Below, piece after piece: positions 33,569 to 42,607 of a stretch of DNA of 64,000 nt. A model generated the notes under the pieces. That model had not been told where the DNA came from. It worked only from the letters and a program-made list of their open reading frames with translations, and searched no databases. The stretch spans positions 124,001-188,000 of the forward strand of contig CAJUBD010000004.1 of NCBI GenBank assembly GCA_910584475.1. The letters are read 5' to 3'. The stretch's first letter is position 1; every line of letters begins with the position of its first letter. Source of the DNA: an uncultured Treponema sp. GTDB lineage: Bacteria > Spirochaetota > Spirochaetia > Treponematales > Treponemataceae. The position numbers and the translations under genes were made by a program.

Positions 33569-34222
33569 TTACCGTTTTCCCAAAAGCGTAAAACGCTTCG
33601 CATCCGCGCAGAATACGACTCCGCTTCCGCATTCGGAAAAGCATTCAAGGTTTTGCACGGCCTCCACGACGGCTTCGGCTTTGCTTTGTTCCACAAGTAT
33701 TACAAGCATTTCCTTTTCTGGAACGATTTCCACGCCGAAAAATTTTTCGTCGCCTTCTTTCGCAGTTCCGCGTCCAAGCACGACTGTCCCGCCGCCCGCG
33801 CCCGCCTTTCGTGCCGCCGCCATCGCATCTTCGGCGTAGCCCTTGTTCACGATTATGTTAATCATTTGAAAATTGTTTTCGTTGGAATTTTGTCGCACAG
33901 ATTTTTCCTCCAAATTCAAATTTGATTTCGTTCCGCTTTTTATGAAACTGTTCACGTCCACCGTAAACATCACGCCAAAATGTTTTTTCTTCGAGCAAGC
34001 GCTTTCGATTGCGGCGCGTACATCGTTTTCAATTTTCTCGTCAACGACAATGTAAACGATTTCCTTTGAACTGTCGCCCAAGCCCAAAATCGAAAGAATG
34101 TCGCTCGAAGCAGTTCCGCGCCCTGGAATTATCGTGCCGCCCGATGCGCCCGCGTCATTCGCGGCGGAACTCACGAGAGAACCTGAATTGTTCGGCACAA
34201 TGCTTACAATAAGTTTAAACAT
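33569..34222 (-). CDS. Tandem P-II-like nitrogen regulatory protein
   Basis: 217 aa made of two P-II-fold units in a row: FKLIVSIVPNNSGSLVSSAANDAGASGGTIIPGRG (residues 2-36) and MINIIVNKGYAEDAMAAARKAGAGGGTVVLGRG (about 120-152). Both keep the GAxGGTxxxGRG T-loop start. Single P-II proteins are about 110 aa, so this is a fused dimer. It is encoded downstream of a DUF1538 membrane protein, a known pairing, and probably senses nucleotide or metabolite state for that protein. Preceded by a complete hairpin module. Confidence 0.85.
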   Translation of the reverse strand: MFKLIVSIVPNNSGSLVSSAANDAGASGGTIIPGRGTASSDILSILGLGDSSKEIVYIVVDEKIENDVRAAIESACSKKKHFGVMFTVDVNSFIKSGTKSNLNLEEKSVRQNSNENNFQMINIIVNKGYAEDAMAAARKAGAGGGTVVLGRGTAKEGDEKFFGVEIVPEKEMLVILVEQSKAEAVVEAVQNLECFSECGSGVVFCADAKRFTLLGKR

Positions 34223-34227
34223 TTTTA

Positions 34228-34379
34228 CTCCTGTATAAAAAGTCAGGAGCGGAATTTCAATTCCACGAGTGACTTTTTACGCACATTCGCAATGAAATGA
34301 GAATGTGCGGTATAGAACAAGTTTTTGCTTGCAAAAACTTGAGTTGACAACAAATGCGCCATTTGTGCAGTTGTTGTCA
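34228..34379 (-). promoter_or_regulatory. Multi-hairpin leader module before the P-II-like gene
   Basis: Minus strand: hairpin 1 at 34345-34379 (TGACAACAACTG / CATTTGTTGTCA around AAATGGCGC), hairpin 2 at 34319-34340 (AAGTTTTTGCAAGCAAAAACTT), hairpin 3 at 34281-34308 (GCACATTC / GCGAATGTGC), hairpin 4 at 34237-34278 (AAAAAGTCACTCG / CTGACTTTTT), then CAGGAG. Confidence 0.65.
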
Positions 34380-35933
34380 TACTTCCTTTTGGGCAACTGC
34401 TTTTTGTTCCGCCGCCATTTTTGCGAGAATTTTTTCCGCGCGGGCATTCTTCACTTTGAAAACAATTCCCATGATTTGCACGGCAATGAGCGGCATCATC
34501 GCCACGAGCGCGATCACGCCAAAAGAATCCGAAGCGTCTTTCCCTGCCGCGCCAATCGTAAAAGAAAGAATGAACGTGGATGTGAGCGGACCTGAAGCCA
34601 CCCCTCCCGAATCAAACGCTATGCCAGTAAAAAGTGGAGGCGCGAAAATCATCAAGGCAAGCGCAAGGGCATAGCCTGAGACCAAAATATACTTCAAAGA
34701 AAATCCGTTTATGCTGCGCAAAAGCGAAAGCGCGATCGCAAGAGCCGTTCCTGCCGAAAGGAAAACCAGCAACGCGCGACGCTTTATCGTGCCGCCTGAA
34801 ACTTGTTCCACTTGTTCGCTCAAAACCCAAACCGCAGGTTCCGCGCAAACGATTATCGCTCCGAAAAGCACGCCTGTTCCGAGAAGAAGCGCAAGCCACG
34901 CGCCGCCATGTTCCGAAGCGAGCCTTCCCAAAATTTCTCCGAGCGCGCGCCCTGCATCGCTGAAGCCGCCGTTCACGCCAATCAAGAAAACAGAAAGCCC
35001 GATGAACGCGTACACGAATCCCACGACAAAACGCAGCACTTGACGCGCCGTCATTTTGAAAAGCCAAAATTGAAATATGACGAAAAGCGCGAAAAGCGGC
35101 GCGATGGACAAAACAGATTCAAAAAAAACATGCGGAAGGATTTTCGAAAACGGAGAAAACACTTGTGAAAAAATTCCAGCTCCAGTTTCAAGGACAATTT
35201 CCTGCGCTGATTCCAAAGACTTTTGCGCGAGACCCGCGCGATTCAAAAAAATCGCGTAAATCAAAACCGCCATAACAGGTCCTACCGAAGCCGTTCCCGT
35301 AAGCCCGAAAGAACCATCGTCATCTCCAGCGGAAGCGGAATTGCGACGAACAGTCGCCACGCCCAAACCCAAAGCCATAATGAATGGCACGGTCATAGGT
35401 CCAGTGGTCGCGCCGCCTGAATCAAACGCGATCCCCAAAAAACTTTGGGGCGCGAAAAAGGCAAGCGCGAAAAGCGCGACATAAGCGATGGCAAAAGTAA
35501 GTTTTATAGAAAATTTCAATACTGTGCGCAAAAGCCCGATGAGGATAAAAAGCCCTACGCCCGCGGCTATCACGAAAGTGAGCAAAAACTTGTCAACGAA
35601 TTTGAATATCGCTCGCACTTGATCGCCGAAAACTTGAATGTCAGGCTCGGCGGCGGTAACAATAAAACCAATCACAAAAGCGCATCCGAGCAAAAGTGGC
35701 AAATTTCTTTTTTGCACGAGAGAAGAACCGCAGCGTTCGCCCATCGGCTCGATTCCCATGTCCACGCCGAGCAAAAAAATCGTAAGCCCTGCAATCAAAA
35801 GAAACCCGCCGACCACGAATCGCGCCAAAAGAATTTTATCCAACGGAACGACGGTAAGTCCCAAGACAAGAACAATGAGAATTACGGGAACTACGGACTT
35901 CGCCGTTTCTTTGAATTTTGCCGCAATATTCAT
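34377..35933 (-). CDS. DUF1538 integral membrane protein
   Basis: 518 aa with about 12-14 hydrophobic helices arranged as two similar halves. The repeated signatures are FLLGVDMGIEPMGERCGSSL / FLIGVNGGFSDAGRALG, AAEPDIQVFGDQV / CAEPAVWVLSEQV and FDSGGATTGPMTVPFIMALG / FDSGGVASGPLTSTFILSF. The family is an uncharacterised probable transporter. ATG 35933 begins 11 nt after the mtnN stop; an upstream start at 35969 would overlap mtnN. It shares an operon with mtnN and the P-II-like gene. Confidence 0.88.
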   Translation of the reverse strand: MNIAAKFKETAKSVVPVILIVLVLGLTVVPLDKILLARFVVGGFLLIAGLTIFLLGVDMGIEPMGERCGSSLVQKRNLPLLLGCAFVIGFIVTAAEPDIQVFGDQVRAIFKFVDKFLLTFVIAAGVGLFILIGLLRTVLKFSIKLTFAIAYVALFALAFFAPQSFLGIAFDSGGATTGPMTVPFIMALGLGVATVRRNSASAGDDDGSFGLTGTASVGPVMAVLIYAIFLNRAGLAQKSLESAQEIVLETGAGIFSQVFSPFSKILPHVFFESVLSIAPLFALFVIFQFWLFKMTARQVLRFVVGFVYAFIGLSVFLIGVNGGFSDAGRALGEILGRLASEHGGAWLALLLGTGVLFGAIIVCAEPAVWVLSEQVEQVSGGTIKRRALLVFLSAGTALAIALSLLRSINGFSLKYILVSGYALALALMIFAPPLFTGIAFDSGGVASGPLTSTFILSFTIGAAGKDASDSFGVIALVAMMPLIAVQIMGIVFKVKNARAEKILAKMAAEQKAVAQKEV

Positions 35934-35943
35934 AATTTCAAAC

Positions 35944-36660
35944 CTAATGAATTCGCTTGATAAGATCAAGCAAAATCGCGCCGCTCAAATTAGCCGCGGT
36001 TTCTTCATTAAAATCATAAGTGGATTCTATGGTGTCGTCCGCCATGTCGGAAAGCGTCCGCATTATGACGAATGGAGTTTTATTTAGAAAGCATGCGTGC
36101 GCCACCGCCGCGCCCTCCATTTCCACGCAGAGCGGAGCGCAATCTTTTTTGATTTGCTCTTTGAGGTTTTTGTCCGCCACGAATTGGTCGCCGGAAGCGA
36201 TTCGTCCCACCGCAAGCTTGTGCCCCGCGCTTTCAGGAACGAGTGGAAAAACGCGCTTAATTTTTTCTATCATATCTTTGTCGGCCACAAAGTCCGAACA
36301 TTCCATCTGCGGAATTTCCGTTGGCTTGTAGCCGAACACGGTCGCATCCACATCGTGGTAAAGCGCGTCGCTCGAAATCACCACATCGAACACGCCAAGT
36401 CCTGCGCCCATCGCGCCTGCGATTCCGGAATTTATTATGAAATCCGCGCCACGCTGCAAAATCATCCTTTGGGCGCAAAGCGCGGCGTTCACTTTGCCCA
36501 CTCCGCTTTTCGCCAAGACAATTTCCAAGCCGCCGATTTTTCCTTCATGATAAACCGTGCCGCCGGCGTCCGTATGAGAAACATTTCCACTTTGCGAAAG
36601 CGCGTCCAAAATGATTTTCACTTCGCATTCCATCGCGCCGATAATTCCGAGCTTTTTCAT
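35944..36660 (-). CDS. mtnN: 5'-methylthioadenosine/S-adenosylhomocysteine nucleosidase
   Basis: Hydrolyses MTA and SAH to adenine and the thioribose or homocysteine derivative; cytoplasmic, 238 aa. Conserved parts are the start KKLGIIGAMECEVKIIL (catalytic Glu), SGVGKVNAA, INSGIAGAMGAGLGVFDVVIS, the substrate Glu in CVEMEGAAVAHACFLN and the catalytic Asp in MRTLSDMADD. ATG 36660 lies 7 nt after a -10 box, so it is probably leaderless. Confidence 0.94.
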   Translation of the reverse strand: MKKLGIIGAMECEVKIILDALSQSGNVSHTDAGGTVYHEGKIGGLEIVLAKSGVGKVNAALCAQRMILQRGADFIINSGIAGAMGAGLGVFDVVISSDALYHDVDATVFGYKPTEIPQMECSDFVADKDMIEKIKRVFPLVPESAGHKLAVGRIASGDQFVADKNLKEQIKKDCAPLCVEMEGAAVAHACFLNKTPFVIMRTLSDMADDTIESTYDFNEETAANLSGAILLDLIKRIH

Positions 36661-36667
36661 AAATTTA

Positions 36668-36696
36668 ATATTACATTGAAAAGCGAAAAATTGCAA
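36668..36696 (-). promoter_or_regulatory. mtnN promoter, leaderless type
   Basis: Minus strand -35 TTGCAA (36691-36696), 17-bp spacer, -10 TAATAT (36668-36673), seven bases, ATG. Confidence 0.6.
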
Positions 36697-36714
36697 GAAT
36701 TTTCTTTTCAAAAA

Positions 36715-36830
36715 ACGAGTTTCTGATAAGGTGCTCCGCATCGACAAATTCGTAAGCAAACCAAAGTTTGCATCGCAAATCTTTGGTTTGCGGCACATTT
36801 TTGATGGCAATTTTAAACGCGCCGTTTGAC
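36715..36830 (-). repeat. Multi-hairpin module, inverted relative of 16322
   Basis: Read on the minus strand it matches the 16.32-16.40 kb copy almost base for base over the GCCGCAAACCAAAG / CTTTGGTTTGC hairpin, then TTTGTCGATGCGG and CAGAAACTCG. It lies upstream of the mtnN promoter. Confidence 0.5.
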
Positions 36831-36891
36831 TTGCCGTGACGATTATAGCAGAGGTCTAAAGACTGTCATGCGCTCTTTTAATGTTGTTTTA

Positions 36892-36918
36892 CCCCCCCCC
36901 ATATCACCCATATGGGTG
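36892..36918 (+). promoter_or_regulatory. C9 tract followed by 14-bp palindrome
   Basis: A run of nine C preceded by TA (36892-36900), four bases, then the perfect palindrome CACCCATATGGGTG (36905-36918), between mtnN and the regulator gene. Slippage here would change spacing in front of the regulator, and the palindrome may be an operator. Confidence 0.5.
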
Positions 36919-36976
36919 AGAAAAAAACACTTGCGCATATGATTTATTTTATTTGAAATATCGTATAAAATGTGGT

Positions 36977-38453
36977 ATGCGTAAAAACGGACTGCTTGCA
37001 ATGCTCATTGTTTTTTCTCTGTGCGGCTGCGCGGATTACACCCGCCCGAAAAGCCTTGCCGTGTCAAAGTCAAATTCTTGTACCCCCCCCCCTATGCACT
37101 GCCGGAGAATTCATTCCGCAAAGCGCGAACCGTTTTGTAGGAAATTTCAGTCCGTACCTTTGGTGTCTGCTTGAGATTCCGAGCGCACAAGAAAAACGCG
37201 TGCTTGACTTGGGACCGGAATTGGTTGACGAGGCATGGCTCTTTATCAAAAGCAACGGAGAGTGGACTTTGCATGACCAGGCAGGGAAGACTGTTCTGAA
37301 CAGTCAAAAGAAAATCCAAGGAGTGAGATGCGCCCTGGAAATCCCCGCGCGGAAAAGCGAGGTTCTTTTGCGGATAAAAAATTCCGACACCGCCGCGATG
37401 GTCTTCAGGCTTTTTTCCCATGGCGACTATTTTTTGCAGACCACGAAATTCAATATTGTGCATGGAATGTCAATCGCGATGTTTTTGACCTCGATGTGCA
37501 TGCAAATTCTTATATGGGTTTTCCGCAAGCCACGGAACGCGCTCTTCATTCTCGCCGTTACGATTTTCTTTTTCATCTATCAATTGTGCATGAAGGGAAT
37601 CGGACCCGCGCTCCTTTGGAATAGCCTTTCGGGGGCGGGATTTTTTTTGCACTTGAGCTACATTGTCGCGACATTCGGCTTTGTGACAATACTGGTGCTT
37701 GCGTTTAGATGCCTGAATTTGGAGACTCAGTTTTCCATAAACAATCAAATCAACTCCTCGTTCATTGGATGCGCACTCCTTTTCGCGATAATGTTCTCAA
37801 TATCCCCGAATTTTGACTTTGTATATAGGCTTTCGATTTGCGTTTTGATTGCAGGTCTCGTTTTTGAAATCATAGTCATTGCATTTGGAGCGAGAAAGCG
37901 AAAGTACGACTTTTCAATTTTGATTCCGTGGTGCGTGTTCTATGTTTTTCTGATTTTCCGCCAAGGCTTCCATTTGATAAGAAAGTCGAAGGAGTATTTT
38001 TTCTTGAGCGCGTTAATGGACAACGACTATTATTTTTCCTACGACATAAATTTTCTGATTGTGAACATTCTGTACCTTTTCATTATGGCAAGGCGGACAT
38101 CGCATCCAAGTCGCCTGGAAATCGAGCGGAAGATCCAGAGGACGCAAACACTTTCTTCTTCATATGCGGAAAAAGCCGGGACGCAAAAGATTTCATCACC
38201 GAGCGCAGAAATAATTCTCATGGAATACGGACTGACACCCCGGGAAATCGAAGTGGCGAAAATGCTTTGCTCGAACCGAAACACCACGAAGGAAATCTCC
38301 CAATCCCTGAACATAAGCGTGAACACCGCCGCCACGCACATAAAGCATATTTACGAGAAGTGCGCCGTCAATTCAAAGTTTTCGCTCTACCGTCTCATAA
38401 ACGATGAAATCACCCAAAGTGGTGATGAGCGAAGTGAAGGCAAAATCACATAA
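36977..38453 (+). CDS. 7TM membrane sensor with LuxR-type HTH, out of frame at a C10 tract
   Basis: Predicted one-component signal receptor. N-terminus: lipoprotein-like signal MRKNGLLAMLIVFSLCGC. At 37083-37092 a run of ten C preceded by TA shifts the frame; with nine C the product runs on as TPPLCTAGEFIPQS for 491 aa. Then come an extracytoplasmic beta-rich domain (about 45-160), seven hydrophobic helices (about 165-370) in 7TMR-DISM style, and a LuxR HTH at the C-terminus (LTPREIEVAKMLCSNRNTTKEISQSLNISVNTAATHIKHIYEK). As sequenced it is OFF. -10-like TAAAAT ends 5 nt before the ATG. It may control the envelope genes downstream (inference). Confidence 0.8.
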
Positions 38454-38609
38454 AAATCACGCATATTGGCGATAGGGTAAAGCAGAAGAAATAGGTATAA
38501 TTTTTCTCCAATGGCTTGCGGCGATGTTCCAGCAGCATTCTGGCAATGTTCGCGGGCTTTATGATTCTCCTTGTTGTGGGGGAGGATAATTTTTTTTAGG
38601 AGATTTCTT

Positions 38610-40169
38610 ATGAAAAAAGCGTGGTTTGCATTATTCGCTATTCTTGCGTTGTGCAGTTGCATATTGAGTGGGTGTTCCGATACCAGTTCGAGTGATGAGG
38701 ATGGGAGCGGAAGTTCCAGTAACAAAATTATTCTGCATGCATACAATTATGTCAATGTGTATGTGTGGGGGTCGAGCAATTCGAATTTAGATGAGAGGCA
38801 TTTCCACTTACAATCAGAAGGTGACGGCTGGTATACAACCACATTGGAAGCAAGTTATACCTCCCTATTCTTCACAACAAAGTGGGATAGTTTTATGGAA
38901 CAGACAGAGGATTCGTATCGTACGGCGGGCGAATGGTGGTACAAGGAAGGCACTTGGTATTATTATAATCCAAGCGGGGGTTCATCTTCCGGCGGAAATG
39001 GTGAAAGCGGCGACAATAGCGGAAATGAAGGTGGTTCGGGAGGTGGAGGTGAATCCGATGATTCAGGTTTGTATTTAGGCATAATCAGTTTTGGAGACGA
39101 AGTTTCGGATTTGAATAACGATAAGCTTATGTTACTTAATTCTGGCGCAAACAAAGATTATGCAAAGCAACTATTGGCGGATAAGTATAAAGTTTCAAGT
39201 GATACATCAACTCTCTTATACTATGGAGTTCACAAGGCTCTTATTAATCTTGAAAATAATGCGACCTCACTGCCTAAAAACCTTGAGAATGTATATATAA
39301 TTACATTTACCGATGGTCTTGACAATGGAAGTGCAGGTCATATGGAAGACTATCCCCTGGAAGACACAGGATTAGGCGAGTATTTTACAACAGCATCCTA
39401 TGCAAAATGGTTAAACAGGCAATTGAACGAAAGGACAATAAAAGGAAATAAAATAGCATGTTACGCACTAGGGGTACCGGGTAGTGATGTTAGGGATAAT
39501 AAAGGATTTGAAACTGCGCTTGAAAATATAACAACACCTTTAGGGAAATCGCAAAAAATGAATGAATTTTCTGAGGTGCAAGAAGAGTTTAAAAATGTTG
39601 CAGAAAGTCTTACTGTAACTACATATAATTATAAATTTACTCTAAGACTTCCTACAAATACATGGCAAAACGATGAGATTATTATGACCTTTGATATTCC
39701 TGAATCACAAAAAGAGTTTGCAGATGTGAATGATTCAAAAGTATATTTTCATGGAAAAGTAGAGCGTTTTTCTATTTCTGACTATACATTTTCGATAGAC
39801 AAGTGTGTTCGTATAGTACCTTCATCATTAAGTGTACCAGGTAAAAAGTTTTCACTTGGAGATGGAAAAGCAGCTAAATTGGAGTTTGTGTTTGAAAATA
39901 TTGGTTGTGAAGACCCTGAAGATGCTTCTTCTATACAGAATTGGCTAGAAACCACTCTAGAATGGTATCCATCAAATGGAATATGGCAGACTGAATCTGA
40001 GTATCTGCCCACTGATTCCCCGTCGTCAAATACCACAAAGTCATCTGCTGCAATCTATTTAGTCTTAGACAATAGTACATCTATTGCAAGAGATTTGCCA
40101 ACTATAAAGAATGCGGTTTCCAACTTCATAGATATATTGTACAGTAAGCTGCCGAATAGCAAGCTGTAG
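38610..40169 (+). CDS. Lipoprotein with circularly permuted von Willebrand A domain
   Basis: 519 aa, lipoprotein signal ending LSGC. An N-terminal beta domain (about 30-115, many Tyr/Trp) and a Gly/Ser-rich linker (GGSSSGGNGESGDNSGNEGG) come first. Then vWA elements appear in unusual order: GLYLGIISFGDEVSDL and VYIITFTDGLDNGS (strands 2 and 4) are followed by a beta domain of about 170 residues, and only the last 40 residues supply strand 1 with the metal-site motif in AAIYLVLDNSTS. The protein ends after that helix. DNA here is clearly more AT-rich than before 38.4 kb. Function unknown; surface adhesion is possible. Confidence 0.75.
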   Translation: MKKAWFALFAILALCSCILSGCSDTSSSDEDGSGSSSNKIILHAYNYVNVYVWGSSNSNLDERHFHLQSEGDGWYTTTLEASYTSLFFTTKWDSFMEQTEDSYRTAGEWWYKEGTWYYYNPSGGSSSGGNGESGDNSGNEGGSGGGGESDDSGLYLGIISFGDEVSDLNNDKLMLLNSGANKDYAKQLLADKYKVSSDTSTLLYYGVHKALINLENNATSLPKNLENVYIITFTDGLDNGSAGHMEDYPLEDTGLGEYFTTASYAKWLNRQLNERTIKGNKIACYALGVPGSDVRDNKGFETALENITTPLGKSQKMNEFSEVQEEFKNVAESLTVTTYNYKFTLRLPTNTWQNDEIIMTFDIPESQKEFADVNDSKVYFHGKVERFSISDYTFSIDKCVRIVPSSLSVPGKKFSLGDGKAAKLEFVFENIGCEDPEDASSIQNWLETTLEWYPSNGIWQTESEYLPTDSPSSNTTKSSAAIYLVLDNSTSIARDLPTIKNAVSNFIDILYSKLPNSKL

Positions 40170-40312
40170 AAGCGAATGACTTTGAATTCTACTGTTTTTA
40201 CGGAGAAAAGACGCAAGATTGTAATTTTCCTGTATGGAAAAAAATAAATTATATATAGTTAAAATCAGTAACAGATGTATGTTGCACATTTTAACCACTA
40301 GGAGTTCAAAAA

Positions 40313-41293
40313 ATGAAAAAAATAATTGTTTTGGCGGCAATCCTGTTGGCTTTTGAAGCAGGATTATTCAGTTATGGATATGAATCGTATAATGGACGAG
40401 GACAGAGTTGCAATGACTGGCTTATTGAGGCGGCTCGTGGCAATTCAATTCAAGATGTCAAGGTTCATTTGGGACATGGTGCCGATCCGAACTATGTGGA
40501 TGAAACAACGAATTTTCGACGCACACCTCTTGTCTGGGCCTGTGAAAATGGAAATATGGCGATGGTGCGAACATTGATTGAGGCTGGAGCAAGTCCTGAT
40601 GTCAGTGATTCTAATGGAGTTACACCGCTAATGCAGGCGTTAAAGAAAAAAAGCAAACTGATAGCCGACTATCTCATCAATACGGCTGGTGCAAATCCAA
40701 ATGTTTCAGATGCAAAAGGAAAAACGGTACTCATGTATGCCGCGGAAGCAGGACTTGACGGAATTGCCACAACGATTTTAAAGGGAGAATTTTCAGAACT
40801 TGATGCTAAGGATGATGATGGTTCAACAGCACTTCATTATGCAGTGAAGGCTGGAAGCCAAACTTTGTTAGAAAAATTATTGGACGCTAAGATTAATTAC
40901 AATATCTCTGATTCTGACGGATACACGCCTTTTATGATTGCGATGGATGGACAGGAAACGAATATGGTGACAGTGTTTTTGAGAAACCGTAATTTTGATG
41001 TGAACAAATCAGACAGGGAAGGGATGCCGCCGCTTTTATGGGCCATGAGGAATAAACATTCTATAAACATGATTGAATTGGTGCTGATTTATGGAAGAAA
41101 TGCGGCGTCTGTCCGTGATTCATACGGCGATGGTGTGTGGGAATATTATGAAAAGTATTATTCTAGAGTTGAGAATGATAATGCTGAGAAGGCAATTGAG
41201 AGGGCAACCAAAGAGGGAAAAAGTAAATCCGAGGTTGAGAAAGCGGCGGAGAAGGCAAGACCAATGTATAATCTGCTTAAGAAATACGAATAG
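40313..41293 (+). CDS. Secreted ankyrin-repeat protein 1
   Basis: 326 aa with a signal peptide (MKKIIVLAAILLAFEAGLFS), so probably periplasmic. Six to seven ankyrin units follow, e.g. RRTPLVWACENGNMAMVRTL, NGVTPLMQALKKKSKLIADY, KGKTVLMYAAEAGLDGIATT and DGSTALHYAVKAGSQTLLEK. The last 50 residues are Lys/Glu-rich and helical. Ankyrin units bind proteins; the partner is unknown. Start follows AGGAG. It is 14 nt before the next ankyrin gene. Confidence 0.88.
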   Translation: MKKIIVLAAILLAFEAGLFSYGYESYNGRGQSCNDWLIEAARGNSIQDVKVHLGHGADPNYVDETTNFRRTPLVWACENGNMAMVRTLIEAGASPDVSDSNGVTPLMQALKKKSKLIADYLINTAGANPNVSDAKGKTVLMYAAEAGLDGIATTILKGEFSELDAKDDDGSTALHYAVKAGSQTLLEKLLDAKINYNISDSDGYTPFMIAMDGQETNMVTVFLRNRNFDVNKSDREGMPPLLWAMRNKHSINMIELVLIYGRNAASVRDSYGDGVWEYYEKYYSRVENDNAEKAIERATKEGKSKSEVEKAAEKARPMYNLLKKYE

Positions 41294-41307
41294 GGCGTGA
41301 GGAATAT

Positions 41308-42546
41308 ATGAAAAAAGAAATAATTGCGGTTCTTTTGCTTGCTTTTTTGTTTGCAGGATGCGTTTCCTCAAAAAAACTTGTGTCAGTAGAAGAGCCTCTT
41401 GAATTGGATGGACAGGGCAATACGCCTCTTATGCAGGCTGTTTTAAAAAATCAAGAAAACAAAGTCCGAATGGAACTGGCGGACAGCCGCTATTTTTCTT
41501 CTGAATGCGAATTCTTGAATATTTCAAACCGTGATGGTGACACTGTCGTTCATCTTGCGGTTCGGAATAGAAGCGAAAAGATTTTGGCTTTAATTCTTGT
41601 GGACGGGATTGATTTGAATGTCAAGAACAATGCAGGAGATACCGCGCTTCATATCGCAGTAGAAAACAATGATATATCCTCTGTTGAAATGCTTGTTGGG
41701 GAGCACTGTGACATTAATGCTGTCAATCGTTCTGGAGCAACACCTTTAATTCTTGCGGCAAAAAACAACAACATGGAAATTGTGGAATTTTTGATTTCAA
41801 AAAAAGCAGATAAAAGAAATCGAGATGATGCCCGGATGACATACGAAGATTATCTTGCATCGTATCGAAAGTCTACAGAAGAAAATAAGGATTCTTCAAT
41901 GAAAATGAACACTCCTACAGTCGGCTCGCTTGATTCCGAACAGTATCGTATTGTGTTTGGTTCATTTTCAGGATTACCTCTTCTTTCAGCAGTAAAAAAT
42001 CAGAATCGTCCGGCAGTACTAAAATTGCTTAAAGAAGGAGTTTCTGTTGATGGAGAGACAGATAGCAATGGAAATACCGCATTGATGTATGCTGTATATG
42101 CCCAGAACGGCATGCTTGCAAAAACATTGCTGGAAAATGGTGCTAATGTGAATGCTCCGAACAACATGGGGCAGACACCTCTGCATTGTGCTGTTTCTGT
42201 TCGTGCGCGAACAATTGCTGGTATTCTTTTTACATATGGTGCTGAAGTTAATGCCAAAGATGGTGCGGGAAACACCGCGCTTTCAGTTGCAATACAAAGC
42301 GGACTGGTCAATATGGTGGAGTTACTTTTAGATGCAGGAGCAAATCCGAATATAAAGTTCAAAAATAACAACAATATTCTGATTCAGGCATGCTTAAATA
42401 AAGACTATGATATGGTCCTTGCAATTATAAATACTGTTCGTAGCATTGACTATTATTATGTTAATGCTATGGGTAAGACAGCCTTGGATATTGCAAAGGA
42501 ACAGCATTCAGATGATATTGTCCAGTTGCTTGAACCAAAAATGTAA
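41308..42546 (+). CDS. Ankyrin-repeat lipoprotein 2
   Basis: 412 aa. Lipoprotein signal MKKEIIAVLLLAFLFAGC, then two ankyrin blocks (about 30-180 and 230-410) split by a polar stretch. Clear units are DGDTVVHLAVRNRSEKILAL, AGDTALHIAVENNDISSVEM, NGNTALMYAVYAQNGMLAKT and MGQTPLHCAVSVRARTIAGI. It ends with a complete final unit. In one gene string with ankyrin 1, the OmpA-like gene and ankyrin 3. Confidence 0.88.
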   Translation: MKKEIIAVLLLAFLFAGCVSSKKLVSVEEPLELDGQGNTPLMQAVLKNQENKVRMELADSRYFSSECEFLNISNRDGDTVVHLAVRNRSEKILALILVDGIDLNVKNNAGDTALHIAVENNDISSVEMLVGEHCDINAVNRSGATPLILAAKNNNMEIVEFLISKKADKRNRDDARMTYEDYLASYRKSTEENKDSSMKMNTPTVGSLDSEQYRIVFGSFSGLPLLSAVKNQNRPAVLKLLKEGVSVDGETDSNGNTALMYAVYAQNGMLAKTLLENGANVNAPNNMGQTPLHCAVSVRARTIAGILFTYGAEVNAKDGAGNTALSVAIQSGLVNMVELLLDAGANPNIKFKNNNNILIQACLNKDYDMVLAIINTVRSIDYYYVNAMGKTALDIAKEQHSDDIVQLLEPKM

Positions 42547-42560
42547 AAAGGACAATAAGA

Positions 42561-42586
42561 ATAGAATGCATAAAATTGCATTCTAT
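42561..42586 (+). terminator. Hairpin between ankyrin 2 and OmpA-like genes
   Basis: ATAGAATGCA / TGCATTCTAT with a six-base AT loop. The T content after it is low, so it may be an mRNA processing or stability element rather than a strong terminator. Confidence 0.4.
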
Positions 42587-42607
42587 TCTTAAAATGAATT
42601 GAGAACA

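Noticed and set aside
32876..33925. 349-codon plus-strand frame across birA and P-II-like genes
   Set aside because: Antisense to two conserved genes, with Phe/Arg-rich low-complexity content.
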